Assembly (NCBI GenBank): GCA_019188255.1
Contig: JAETXT010000003.1
Span: 3,348,001 to 3,412,000 of the forward strand
Direction: 5' to 3'
Origin: Verticillium longisporum
Taxonomy: Eukaryota; Ascomycota; Sordariomycetes; Glomerellales; Plectosphaerellaceae
Length of the DNA stretch: 64,000 bases
In this document: one piece after another, positions 10,201 to 19,196 of the stretch
Position numbering within the stretch: position 1 is the first letter of the stretch
How the letters are laid out: every line of letters begins with the position of its first letter
The notes under the pieces: model-generated
What the model was told of the DNA's origin: nothing
Seen by the model: only the letters and a program-made list of their open reading frames with translations
The model's database searches: none
Made by a program: the position numbers and the translations under genes

Positions 10201-13200
10201 GAGCTTGTCCATGACGGCCAGAGGCGCATGTAGTCCCAGCTCCCAATTGTAGATGGCGTAGGGCTTCTTAAGTTCGTGATACCTCGATTCCCTATTGTCA
10301 CCAAAGGCGTCCCCTAGCTGCGAATTCTCGAGCCGCGCGTATAAATCAAAGACGGCCGACAGCTTGTCCGATACGGCCATCGCGCCGAGCAACTTGTGCA
10401 CAAATTGGTGCGAAAAGACGGCCGATGCCGAGTTGGTCCAGTAGACGCTGACCCGTGGACGCATCACCGAGTCGGGGTACTCGACATACGGTGCCGTTTT
10501 GTACAGCTCGGGATTGCCCGTCGCAGTCGACGCCTGCAAGCTGTGTATTTCTTTCCGACCGCTCCAGTAGCCGAATGCTGGTGTGCCCGTGTCCAACCTC
10601 AAGCTGGCTGTGATTGACCCATCCGAGGATTTGAGAAGTCGGCCGTTGACAAAGTCGAACGACCCCACTGCTACAGAGCTCTCGGACGTGACGTTACTCA
10701 AAACGTCAACAGACAGCTTCGTGCCTCCGCCGCCATCCGGCACTGCCTCGAGCCGTGGAACGAACAGGTAGCCGTTGAGGTTTGGAAGACTGTAGTTAGC
10801 ATAGTTTTCAACCGTCTCATAAACACCATCGGATGATATGATCTTGGTTGTCCACTCGCCGCCCTGTCGCCGCTCCGAGCAACACAGTCTGACCTCCCAG
10901 TAGTCGATGCTCCGCAAGTTCGTTGATGGTTTCTCATCACCCAACTCAACCATTGACTTCTCGGCAGCCTTTGGCGGCATGACCGTCTTCTTAGCAAACT
11001 GCGGGAAGAAGACGAGGAGTCGTCCGTTCCATACCACGGGCGTCACATAGGTGCCATTCTCCAGTACCACGCCATCAGCTGTCTCACTCGTGTAGTTGGG
11101 TATGTCAACCGTCATCCTTTCCCACGGCTGCCAGATGACATGCGCTGCGTCAAGCCGTCTGTAGTAGTATGCGTATGGAGCACAGCGTGTGCGCGCTACA
11201 ATGTGGACGATCTTTGCGTCCGTGGTCTGCTCGAGGAACAAACCTTGCGCCTCGAGGTTGGCAACATCGTCCACTTTGGTCAGGTAGTTGCGAAACGCCG
11301 CTGCGACGGTAGAAGAGTCAACATCTTTCTGCAGCAGCTCGCTCTCAAGCTCGCGGTAGAAAGGGCTCTTATCGTCCCGCAGCTCGCCTGTTAGCCAGTT
11401 CTCTGGATACAGGAATACCTTCCGGTTGGCTTCCCACACACGGTACTTCTCCATCCAGCTCCAGCGCACACCGTCGATGCGCACGGGAACCTTTTGTCGG
11501 TCGCCCTCAACTCTGTTGAGGTTTGGCTGTAGTTCTAAACCCAAGAGGCACCTCTGTATGAACAACTGCACACTGGAGATGGCCTGCTTTATGCGCGACG
11601 TCTGCAGGCACGACGACATCTGCACATCGATGAGAAAGAACTCGAAAAGCCCGTCGGCGTCGGTAACGCCCTGATCGCGTATAACCTGTTGCGCAAGCAG
11701 ATAGGCGATGAGTGCGTTCTTCTGATTCTCACGTAACGTGTTGTACAATGGCTGCACCGCAGCCTCCCAATCTGTTGTTGTATACCGCGCGCGCACGACC
11801 TTGCGTATGTTGTCAGCGATGGTCCGCGCAACCCAGAATTTGACAAGCGGGTCCGCCCACGAGAACACCATGTGAACATCCACAACACCAAGACTTTTGA
11901 CGAGAGCCAGGGCTTTTTGAAGCCTAATCAGGGCTCTCTCATCAAAGAAGTTCGAGGGAGACAACAGGTCAAAGTGATCTGATATCAAGAGGGCCGTGAG
12001 CGCATCTCGCTGCGAATCCCACCTTGTGGACGCAATGATCTTATCGACGAGGCCATTGAGGCCTGCTGAGGGCAGGCTTGCCCATTTGAAAAGGTCAATC
12101 AAGGGTGCCTCTGGCGCTGCGAGCCCGTTTCGAAATGAGCTGAATTGACACAGCCGTCTCCATGCACGCAACGACAGCGAGTTGAGGTCGAAGCCGTCGA
12201 AGCGCGCCTTGTTGTCTGTCAAAAAGTTGATCTCCGCCGTTGACAAACTGAAGTTGTTGACGACCATGCCAGCTTTGACAAGCTTAGAGAAGACGTCAGT
12301 CACAATCTGGGTGGCCTGGCCGGGGAGTAGCGCCGAGGCCGGAATACCAGCGCGCGGCGACCGGGCTGATTTCCACTGCAGCTGCGTTGCTGGACGGCCC
12401 GGGACCGTTAGAGAGTACAGCCTTCCAGCAGTAAGCTTGACGGGTTCTGAAATCCACACGTTGCTCGGGTCGTCGAGCGGTTGCGGAAACGACATAGACG
12501 CGCCGTCGAGTATGATGGCTGGCGGCTGCGTATCAGCAATAGAGAAGAAGACGAATTCGTCGTTCGCAGGTGGAATGAGGTAGCCCGTCCAGTCTGCAGA
12601 TGGATTAGAGGAAGTTGACTTGAGGTTTCGTAAAATTTCCAGTGCCGATGTTGTTCCTGACCGGAGGATGTTATCAAGTAACAGATGGGTCAGCTCTAGG
12701 GGTAGCCCCGAAACTGACATCATGACATCAGACACCATTTTATCAGAGAGTCTGTCGCGAAGAAACGGGAGAAACGAGACCAAGAAGTAAAGACGTTTAC
12801 TGGGTGCAGTTCCTGGATCAGGCACTGGAACAGGCTCATCTTCTGTAGGGTCTGGTGTGGTTGGAGGCACGTCACCGGCAAGGAGGATTGCCTCGGCCTC
12901 TTCGAGATTCGCCGAGAACACCGCACGTAGAGTTTCGTTAAACCATGCCCCCGGCTTGCGCATCAGTCGGTCAATTGCGGGTGCCCAGAGGGCATTAATT
13001 CGTCCCAAGAATTTGGCATCCTCGACCTCGTTGGCGGTAAGGATTCCGGTCATTTGAACAGTGGCTGATGGAGCGTTGGATGCATCACCTGAACGACTCG
13101 AGTATGAAAACTTCTTCTTCAGCAAGTCTGGCACCGAGATAGCCATATTCACCGGCGCGTTTGTTTGCCAGACCCAGGAGCCTTCGACGACACCCGCAAG

Positions 13201-14010
13201 GGTACTGACCGTCGTCGTGTCGAATAGCTGCGAGGCGGCAGCCGTGACTGCTGTCGATGGTACAACCATTTGGTCCGTTTGGTCTATGTCTGGGTAGGTT
13301 TTAAGAATGGCGTCCAGACCGTCGGCAAGCTGCTTGGTCGTCTTGAGAATGTTGGTAGTGGAAGGACCTACTGGTCGGACAGGCTCAATCTCTTCGCCTT
13401 CTATGACATAGACCAGCTGATGCAGAGAGAAACCAGACGACGATATCCTATCCCAGTCTTCAAGGAAAGAGATCGTGCGAACTGCTCCGCCGCCAAACGG
13501 GTTACCAAGCAGTGTTATGACCCTTGGGAGCAGACTCAGCTTGACGCTCAGTACGCGAGCCAGCAAGACGAGCCGGTAAACGCTTGACACACTTTTCAGG
13601 GTCAAATCTGCATCGTGAGGCAGACCGGCAAGGTCAATTGCCGTCCTCAAGTCATCGGCTGTTCGAATCCGCAACGCAGCCATAACGACGGCGGCGTGTG
13701 CTGCTAGCTTTTCAGGCCTAGCATAACTGAGATAGTTGCCGTTGGCATCAGCCGCGAAAATACGGTCTATGCCAAGAAGATTATGCGTCAAAAATAACTT
13801 GGCATAAAGCGACTTGGGTTGGCCGTGTACTGATATGTCCGTCCAAAACGTCAGGAGCTCAGCCAAACCGAGGCCGGTCAGGTCCAGCAGCTTCTTGAGG
13901 GCAACGACTTGCCCAAGGAAGCCGGGTGAGATGGACGCAAGCGCCGGCGGCGTCCAGTTCTCTCCTTCATGTAGTGGGCACTGCCCTTGATCGCCGCCTC
14001 CACCATTCCC
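7294..14010 (-). CDS. TcA-like toxin subunit, C-terminal part (follows an in-frame TGA)
   Basis: The frame is open for 2238 codons after the TGA at 14011-14013, in the same frame as the upstream TcA-like part. The first in-frame ATG is at 13683, over 100 codons into conserved-looking sequence, so this is probably the rest of one gene. It carries the TcA shell region (AELLTFW near 13850), the neuraminidase-like/ABC-toxin block (SWMEKYRVWEANRKVFLYP, about 11400-11460), long heptad-like helices with a hydrophobic Gly/Ala-rich stretch expected of the channel (about 8500-9100), and the TcB-binding C-terminus (DMDFPGHYMRRI, SIPCVVGP, about 8150-8240). Bacterial TcA is a homopentamer that inserts its central channel after a pH shift and docks TcB-TcC. 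No introns are visible. With the upstream part the total is about 3195 codons, longer than the roughly 2500 usual in bacteria. Confidence 0.85.
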   Translation of the reverse strand, partial: GNGGGGDQGQCPLHEGENWTPPALASISPGFLGQVVALKKLLDLTGLGLAELLTFWTDISVHGQPKSLYAKLFLTHNLLGIDRIFAADANGNYLSYARPEKLAAHAAVVMAALRIRTADDLRTAIDLAGLPHDADLTLKSVSSVYRLVLLARVLSVKLSLLPRVITLLGNPFGGGAVRTISFLEDWDRISSSGFSLHQLVYVIEGEEIEPVRPVGPSTTNILKTTKQLADGLDAILKTYPDIDQTDQMVVPSTAVTAAASQLFDTTTVSTLAGVVEGSWVWQTNAPVNMAISVPDLLKKKFSYSSRSGDASNAPSATVQMTGILTANEVEDAKFLGRINALWAPAIDRLMRKPGAWFNETLRAVFSANLEEAEAILLAGDVPPTTPDPTEDEPVPVPDPGTAPSKRLYFLVSFLPFLRDRLSDKMVSDVMMSVSGLPLELTHLLLDNILRSGTTSALEILRNLKSTSSNPSADWTGYLIPPANDEFVFFSIADTQPPAIILDGASMSFPQPLDDPSNVWISEPVKLTAGRLYSLTVPGRPATQLQWKSARSPRAGIPASALLPGQATQIVTDVFSKLVKAGMVVNNFSLSTAEINFLTDNKARFDGFDLNSLSLRAWRRLCQFSSFRNGLAAPEAPLIDLFKWASLPSAGLNGLVDKIIASTRWDSQRDALTALLISDHFDLLSPSNFFDERALIRLQKALALVKSLGVVDVHMVFSWADPLVKFWVARTIADNIRKVVRARYTTTDWEAAVQPLYNTLRENQKNALIAYLLAQQVIRDQGVTDADGLFEFFLIDVQMSSCLQTSRIKQAISSVQLFIQRCLLGLELQPNLNRVEGDRQKVPVRIDGVRWSWMEKYRVWEANRKVFLYPENWLTGELRDDKSPFYRELESELLQKDVDSSTVAAAFRNYLTKVDDVANLEAQGLFLEQTTDAKIVHIVARTRCAPYAYYYRRLDAAHVIWQPWERMTVDIPNYTSETADGVVLENGTYVTPVVWNGRLLVFFPQFAKKTVMPPKAAEKSMVELGDEKPSTNLRSIDYWEVRLCCSERRQGGEWTTKIISSDGVYETVENYANYSLPNLNGYLFVPRLEAVPDGGGGTKLSVDVLSNVTSESSVAVGSFDFVNGRLLKSSDGSITASLRLDTGTPAFGYWSGRKEIHSLQASTATGNPELYKTAPYVEYPDSVMRPRVSVYWTNSASAVFSHQFVHKLLGAMAVSDKLSAVFDLYARLENSQLGDAFGDNRESRYHELKKPYAIYNWELGLHAPLAVMDKLVQQRQFDQALDLCHAAVFNPMVNTNDVSKCWQFRPFQEIVAKDYLENFMQSLVPNEENTQVTEWRDNPFAPHVVARSRPVAYMKAVVMKYIDTLVQYGDFYFRQNTLETLPLAIHMYVRASHVYGPAGQRIPKRGKTEPHTYRRLLERFDAFGNAAVDLELEFPFSNQVTRQFPIGFTGRPDTPVDLPNVFGSATTRYFCIPDNPQLRAVRATIDDRLFKLHHCQDINGVVQRLPLFEPPIDPGLLIRATAAGVSIASVLNDLNSPMSNYRFLYLVQKAHEVCGELRQFVAGFLAAKEKQDGEALASLRQRHEVTISELLMGIKKAQVDEASLSLDSLRQTRLGPVYRMRHYLSQLGEDVSKVPTDVKSPFAEIELSQEKLVADTGLRLIPSEKEEQDRSTVSRNVNISVGATEALSTVFLALPSTNVHGTPLGVGAAVKWGFPQLGHGLGAVARGLRAWSDHEAAQASMAGRRTGLLRAMQDRVQLANSAGYEVKAIDSQILTQQVKLALAERDVSNHQQSIDNARETADFLATKYTNAQLYSHLEATSRRLAYEAYTLAYDLARRAERTFHFERPAEISRSYISFGYWDPARDGLLAGEALALSLRRLEAAYQDRRGHDFEVTRSISLRLLAPLELVRLRETARCEFALPETLFDMDFPGHYMRRIRSIALSIPCVVGPHVGVNATLRLLENKMRTSPLSADANAYPETPGDDGLDQRFTASSVPITAIAASSAQTDPGVFELSMKDERFLPFEGAGVISRWRLTLPSPAGPASLALRPFDYGTITDVILQVRYTSLDGGDKLQAAASGAIRSFVQAVEDDSSEAGGGLYTIMDLRAEFATEWYRFAMAASPPDADRIILLRDVASRLSYVARGASKLTASSVSLYSTAEIPATALRLARAGSGADIVPFTEAAKLGRLFAYSASTDGLDISGDWILTLKAPEGADISLDGARQGMWLVLRYRMQL

Positions 14011-14013
14011 TCA
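14011..14013 (-). other. In-frame TGA splitting the TcA-like frame
   Basis: On the minus strand the codon series runs without frame change from the ATG at 16884 to 7294 except for this TGA. I looked for a GT-AG intron that would remove it. The best donor, GTGAGG overlapping the TGA, is phase 2 and has no phase-compatible AG nearby. The other nearby donors have weak consensus, and several junctions would recreate a stop. The surrounding bases are not a homopolymer. Confidence 0.8.
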
Positions 14014-16884
14014 CCCCTGACAGCGATCGTGGAAATCTTCCCAGGTAATCGTCCTTCCGGGGTTGGAACTCGGAGTCTCAGAGCCGCCGCCATCACTGCC
14101 ACTTTCCGGTATAGTAGCAAGCCCTAAAAGAGCCTGGTCAAGGTCATCTATGGTCCAGTCCAGCCGACGCCACAAACGAATGAAGCGGTGAATCCGATCG
14201 CAGTCGTCAACTCGCAGCGCGTCGCCGTTCAGGCGAATGAGCCGTACGTTTTCGGTGGTGCAAGGGTCCTGGATTGGGACCCAAGATGCAGCCCGCTCCC
14301 AATTCCAGACATACACATTGCTACTTTGATTGTCGATCTCGCCGAAAGCCCTAGTTCGCTCAATATTCCAGAGCTGCATGCGCAACTGCCAGTCGAGTCC
14401 GTACTTGATGTGGAAGAACACGCCGTCTACATCGACAGCTGCACCGGTCTCGTCGATGCGCCCAATCAGAGTCAGGGTGCCGTCAACAGCCGCAGAGGTG
14501 ATGCGGCCGTCGCGATGGAGGTATCCAATATTCCTGTCCACATCGTCATCCCGGCCGCTGATTACCTCTGCTGCTGAATCAACAAATCCAAGCTGCGGGA
14601 CCTCTCGCTGCAGCACCAGCCAACCTTCCGTCTCGAACACACCACCATCCCTCGAATCCAGTACGATGAGGTCGCCAACAAGATCGAAGTATCGCAGTAC
14701 CCAGCATCGCCAGATGGCTCCGTCGTCACAAGAACACGAAGGATATCCGCGTCGGTTAGCCAGCTCTTCGAGTGCCTCCTCATTCTTGCCCTGGTCTGCA
14801 CGGCCGAGATCGTCGATGTACTTTTGGCGAAGTTTGCGGAAGAGCTCAGCGAGCGGCTGAAACCTGACGAGGAAGGCGATCAACTTGTCGTAGCGTCCAG
14901 TGCTGCCTATGGGCCCGAGAAGCGTAACGAGATAGCGGTAGCTCCATCGGAGGCGGTGGAGCAGGAGTAAGGTCCAGCCGGACGGGTAGTTTGGGTTAAT
15001 GTACCTTGTACGGAGAAGGTCAACCAGATCTGTATACATGATCCCTGACCGCGGCAGGAACTGCTTCTTCACGAAAGCAAGGCCAAGCTCGTGCTCCTCG
15101 ACGGTCGACAGCATTTCGTGGTCTCCGTTGACATAGCCCCAGCACCGATAAACTGGTTCAACCTGAATGCGTGCCTCGTACTCTTCGTCGCTGATGCGTG
15201 TGTCTGGCGAGATTATGTACTCAAAGTATTCCTTCGGATAAAACACCTGGCGAGTCAGAACTCGGAAGTCCTGCTGCGACAGAAGGAGATACTCAGCCAC
15301 GTAAGCCCGCTCGTGGGCTTGTCTCCCCCATTCGTCACGTCTCGGATCACCGGTGTGATGGGTCGGCCGAAAAACATTGAGTAACTCGTGCCTTGACGTA
15401 CCAAGGTGACCCAGAAGGATTCGGATCTCGTCCAGCGGCTGATGATACGGCAGCGTGAAGGGATACACGGCGTCCTTGAGCTTGCAGTACGCAGCGTAAT
15501 TGACGTTGGCCGGCTGGGATAAGAGGGCGCTGCTGACATCGTCCTCGTCAATGTTAAAGGCATCAAGCGTCACTTGTTTTGGCTGGTGGTTGTCTTCAAC
15601 GAACTTGCCGAGATGGCAGACAAAAGATTCCATGACTTCGTTGCTGAGATCGATGTAGGGCAGTACCGTGTTAGTGTTGGCGCACGTCAGTTCGATTTCG
15701 GCAAGATCAGGCCGACGGCGAAAGAGCATCTCGAGGGCGGTACCCTCCCAGCCGGGACGGTACTCATCTTTCAGGTTGTTGTTTCGGAGGAACTGCAGAA
15801 TGTCGACCAAGTATGCTGCAGGTGATGTGACCGAAGCGCAGTCCGAACATTCGCAAAAGTCCATGCTGCCGAAAAGCTGCTCGAGATTGACAGTGCTGCG
15901 CATGCCGCTGACGGTGACGGACTTTGCAGCAGCTATGCGGTCCCCGCGAGATGCAGCCCCGTCGATGGCGCGGACGCCCGTTCCGCGCACCATTTGAAGC
16001 GTCGCCGCGAGTGCCATGTTGGCGTGGAGAGCTACGTTTGTCGCCTGCAGGTGGATATTGCGGGCCGCCTCCTCAGCGCTGCCTTGAGCTGTGTCGTCCG
16101 CAGTGATGACACTGCCAATGTCTTGAACAAAGTGAGAAGCCGGCACTGCAGCAATCTGCTGGGCGGACCCAAAGCCAGCCTTCAGCATAGCTGCCACGGC
16201 CGCCGGGGCCGTTGACAGTGATTGAACACGCTGAATGGCTCGAATAGTGGTGTCTACCTTCTGTCGCGTCCCATTTCCCTCGCTGATGTCCTTCAATGCA
16301 CCCTCGGTGAGAGAGAAAGGAACCGTACTAAACAGGTCGGGATGGGTGTGCAGGACATCGATAATGTGCCTCTTGACATTGGCGTCTTCTTCGTTGTTGT
16401 CATCATCTCTCAGCCCGATGGGAATCTCCTCGTCGTCCACCATCTTGAGCAGGACGGCATCGCGTTCCAACACGAACATTCTCTGCCTAAAGATGCGTGC
16501 CGCTGGTTTGATGGCAGAAACATCCTGGGGAGCCTCTGACGTGCCGGCGGTTGCTACTCCTGGTCCTCGGTCAACAAGAGCAGAGAGCTCGGCGGCATTG
16601 AAGCGTGCGGCAACCTGGCGCAGGCTTGAAAGGGAAGAATCAGCGGCCAGAGCAGCCACGATGGCCTCATCATCTCGTGCGCACTCTGCAAACCCGCGGA
16701 TGAGCGTGATTCTTGAGGCGATGGTCTCATCGTCGACCTCGGCTGCCGCAACATCAAGGTCGGCCGACTTGAGGATATGTTCCTCCAGCTTTGTCCTCTC
16801 GTCATCCCCGAGACAAGACAAGACGAGGGTGTCACGGATGCTGAGCTGGGGGGTTTCCTGTTGGATTTCAGTCTGCTGGGCCAT
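14011..16884 (-). CDS. TcA-like toxin subunit, N-terminal part with VRP1 domain
   Basis: 957 codons from ATG (16882-16884) to the in-frame TGA. The start is the first ATG of the frame and is followed by a hydrophilic N-terminus with no signal peptide. The diagnostic VRP1 block is at about 15650-15890: a Cys pair (CECSDC), SPAAYLVDILQFL, RRPDLAEIELTC and LPYIDLSNEVME. This is the signature of Tc subunit A and of Salmonella SpvA-like VRP1 proteins. Near its end the frame has FIRLWRRLDW and DDLDQALLGL, a conserved TcA segment that in bacteria is followed directly by the sequence found here after the TGA. Bacterial TccA (about 965 residues) is a natural split of TcA at roughly this length, so a two-protein arrangement is an alternative. 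In a eukaryote the second part would need its own start, and none is obvious. Confidence 0.85.
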   Translation of the reverse strand: MAQQTEIQQETPQLSIRDTLVLSCLGDDERTKLEEHILKSADLDVAAAEVDDETIASRITLIRGFAECARDDEAIVAALAADSSLSSLRQVAARFNAAELSALVDRGPGVATAGTSEAPQDVSAIKPAARIFRQRMFVLERDAVLLKMVDDEEIPIGLRDDDNNEEDANVKRHIIDVLHTHPDLFSTVPFSLTEGALKDISEGNGTRQKVDTTIRAIQRVQSLSTAPAAVAAMLKAGFGSAQQIAAVPASHFVQDIGSVITADDTAQGSAEEAARNIHLQATNVALHANMALAATLQMVRGTGVRAIDGAASRGDRIAAAKSVTVSGMRSTVNLEQLFGSMDFCECSDCASVTSPAAYLVDILQFLRNNNLKDEYRPGWEGTALEMLFRRRPDLAEIELTCANTNTVLPYIDLSNEVMESFVCHLGKFVEDNHQPKQVTLDAFNIDEDDVSSALLSQPANVNYAAYCKLKDAVYPFTLPYHQPLDEIRILLGHLGTSRHELLNVFRPTHHTGDPRRDEWGRQAHERAYVAEYLLLSQQDFRVLTRQVFYPKEYFEYIISPDTRISDEEYEARIQVEPVYRCWGYVNGDHEMLSTVEEHELGLAFVKKQFLPRSGIMYTDLVDLLRTRYINPNYPSGWTLLLLHRLRWSYRYLVTLLGPIGSTGRYDKLIAFLVRFQPLAELFRKLRQKYIDDLGRADQGKNEEALEELANRRGYPSCSCDDGAIWRCWVLRYFDLVGDLIVLDSRDGGVFETEGWLVLQREVPQLGFVDSAAEVISGRDDDVDRNIGYLHRDGRITSAAVDGTLTLIGRIDETGAAVDVDGVFFHIKYGLDWQLRMQLWNIERTRAFGEIDNQSSNVYVWNWERAASWVPIQDPCTTENVRLIRLNGDALRVDDCDRIHRFIRLWRRLDWTIDDLDQALLGLATIPESGSDGGGSETPSSNPGRTITWEDFHDRCQG

Positions 16885-17750
16885 GTTTCGCGGTGGTCGG
16901 GGTGCTGATCAAGACTTTTCCCGGTAGCATGGTTCGCTTAGCTGAAGATTCGAGAAGGTAGGCACAAAGAACCTGGGAACGTTACGTCAGGAGTGTAGAA
17001 GCATTATGCCATACTAATACTACGAGATGCCATGTCAGTCGGGGGGTCGGCAACTGCTGTCAGTGTGAAGTCAGTGAGCAGTCCAGAGTGAACGATGGTA
17101 CCTGGGTACCACGGTCCGTACCGCCATTTCGGACGTCCTGTCACATCATCACAACAACCGGGCTCGGGCAAGGTCGTTGTTTGCTCTCCTTCACTGTACG
17201 CGGTTACAGCAAGCGAGAAAGCGTATGTCGGTCCGCAAGTACCTGTTACAACCTCCAGATTCAAAGCCTGCTGTCGTGCGCCGTGGCTCACGGAAGCTGG
17301 ACGAAGGCGTTGGCCTGAATGGATTTCATTGGTCGATTTGATACTGCGGCTGACCTGGCTGAGCATCCATTAACCCCGAAGACGGTGGTGATTTGATCTG
17401 GATGGTTGCCTCCTTGGATCTCTGGAGTTTCTGATCATAAGCATAGCGCCTCCAAAGGCTTATTGTACAGTGCCAGAGAGGCATGGCGGTCTTGGCGTGC
17501 TGGCACAGTTTGCCCAGACTGCGCACCACGAGACGGAGCCCATGCATGAGGAACGTCTTCAACGGTGGGATTTGTGCACATAGGGCTGAATTATGCTTTC
17601 TGGGCCATGAAGCTGGATTCCTCTGCCTAAAAGCAGCGAGACTCTGATTGCACCATGGATTGGTCGAGTCTGGTCATGACGCCCGATGTCTAGACTGTCG
17701 CTGCCAAATGCACGAGGACCCATCGACACCGCGGGCCGTATGCGGGTGCT
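16885..17750. other. Intergenic: TcA 5' flank
   Basis: About 870 nt upstream of the TcA-like start. No convincing TATA box or gene is visible. Weak tyrosinase-like peptide traces (around 17590-17640, + strand) may extend the pseudogene that follows, but I could not align them with confidence. Confidence 0.4.
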
Positions 17751-18165
17751 GAGGCCCTGGGCCCCCGGAATAGCACATGTTACAACCCGCAGTGCCTTGG
17801 GCGAGATCTGGCGCCAGCGTTTGCTGCGAAATATCTGGGCTGGGACCAGATCAAATTGACACTGAAGTAGGACGACTTTGGCTGGCTCACGCGCGTGATG
17901 GGAGGACCGAGTTTTGACGCGTCGAACATCCACCGCGGCGGTCACTAAGGCGTTTAGGGGCATATTCGGTGACGGCTGTCGTTCTGCACCTTTTCTGGGT
18001 TAAGAGAGTGCGTGCTTGCCTGCTTGGTTAGCCTCATTTGATGAAGGACGACGCGTGCTGACGCATAAAGGTGACCTGTATGCATCACCTGACGATCCCC
18101 TCTTCTTGCTGCACCATGTCGATATCGACTTCTTTGGTAGTCGTGGCAGGCGATGGACCTTGGAA
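17751..18165 (+). pseudogene. Decayed tyrosinase fragment
   Basis: The + strand encodes recognisable pieces of a tyrosinase: CYNPQCLGRDLAPAF (about 17778-17822), then an IHRGGH copper-site motif (about 17928-17945), and, in another frame after a gap, GDLYASPDDPLFLLHH plus a following Asp (about 18071-18127), which is the CuB site. Stops break the frame (TAG after LTLK, then TAA, TAG and TGA around GGH). No CuA region is found upstream. Several stops could come from C-to-T changes (CAG to TAG), as in repeat-induced point mutation, but I have not measured this. The intact tyrosinase at 60664-62086 has the same block order, so this is either a paralogous remnant or a leftover of another family member. 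It is unlikely to be functional. Confidence 0.75.
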
Positions 18166-19196
18166 AGCGACTCAAGGTTCTCGATGGCTGTCAATGGTTC
18201 CGTTGGAAGGCGGAGGCTGTGTTTGTAGGCGGAGGCTGCGTGTGTTGGTGGAGGCTGACGGCGGAAGACGCGAGGGGGGGAAAGGCGCTATCGGGATGCC
18301 TCGTCAGGGGTCGTGTGCCCCCTGCGCGTCGTAGGGTACCTTGCCCAGGACGCTTACCTAAGTCACCTCCCTCTTCCTTCCCGCAGGGCCTACTCGCGCT
18401 TAAACATCGCGTCCAACTTGCAACGCCGATCATGAACTGTCTGCAGTGCGGTTTGACACCTCGGCGCAAAGCCGATCGAGAAGCAGGCGAGATGGATGAA
18501 ATGCAAAATGGAAAATGAGTCCTCAGTGTCATGATCCACTCACGGCCCGGATGACTCCCTGACTGGGCCTGCCGAAAAAAGAGGCCAAATCGAAGCGGGG
18601 CAGGCCGTTGCGAACGCCTCGCAGAGAGACCTTTTGGCAGTACCTGTTTTCAGTGTGATTGCAGGTATCGATTTTGGCCTCACCTTAGCGCAGGCTGTGC
18701 CGCTCCTACGGGCGCTTCTTACTGGCCCTCCACAGCTTCGCCGCATCCCCAGACTCCACCTCGAAGACAGAGGCATCCAATTGTAAGGCAACCAATCACG
18801 GCCATCTGCACCTGTCGTCGTGATCATTTTAGAGCCAGGCACCCGCCCTCGACTCGCTCATTGAATCTTGAAACCTCAACTCTTCTACTCTCGTCACCTT
18901 CACCCTCTCAACTCCGCCCCCTCATCTCATTTTCAAGTCGTCAAGACATTCTGGATACACAGAGAACCGATCACTCGACCCGAGCCCCAGTCATCTTTCT
19001 AGATCAATTCGTCGGAACTGCTCAATCCCCCATGACTGTGCATCATTGACACAACTACCACTCCACCAATCCCGCCCACGCGTCTTGCATTGTTCGCATC
19101 GTAAGCCATCTTTCGGCAGTGACCACCATCGTGCAGCTTCTCACACTTACATCACAGGCATACAATCAATTCCCAGGCCTCTTTCCTGACGCATCG
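18166..19196. other. Intergenic region with pyrimidine-rich promoter-like tract
   Basis: No gene is supported. A CT-rich stretch at about 18870-18945 resembles the pyrimidine-rich core promoters common upstream of fungal genes and probably belongs to the + strand gene starting near 19197. A possible upstream intron (GTAAGC near 19102 to ACAG near 19157) means the real first exon of that gene may lie in this stretch. Confidence 0.4.

Noticed and set aside
13960..14100. Short intron removing the TGA in TcA
   Set aside because: The best donor is phase-incompatible with nearby AGs; the other donors are weak and some junctions recreate stops.
7294..16884. TcA treated as two bacterial-style genes (TccA plus TccB-like)
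   Set aside because: Kept only as an alternative: the second part has no ATG near its start, both parts share one frame, and polycistronic translation is not expected in a fungus.
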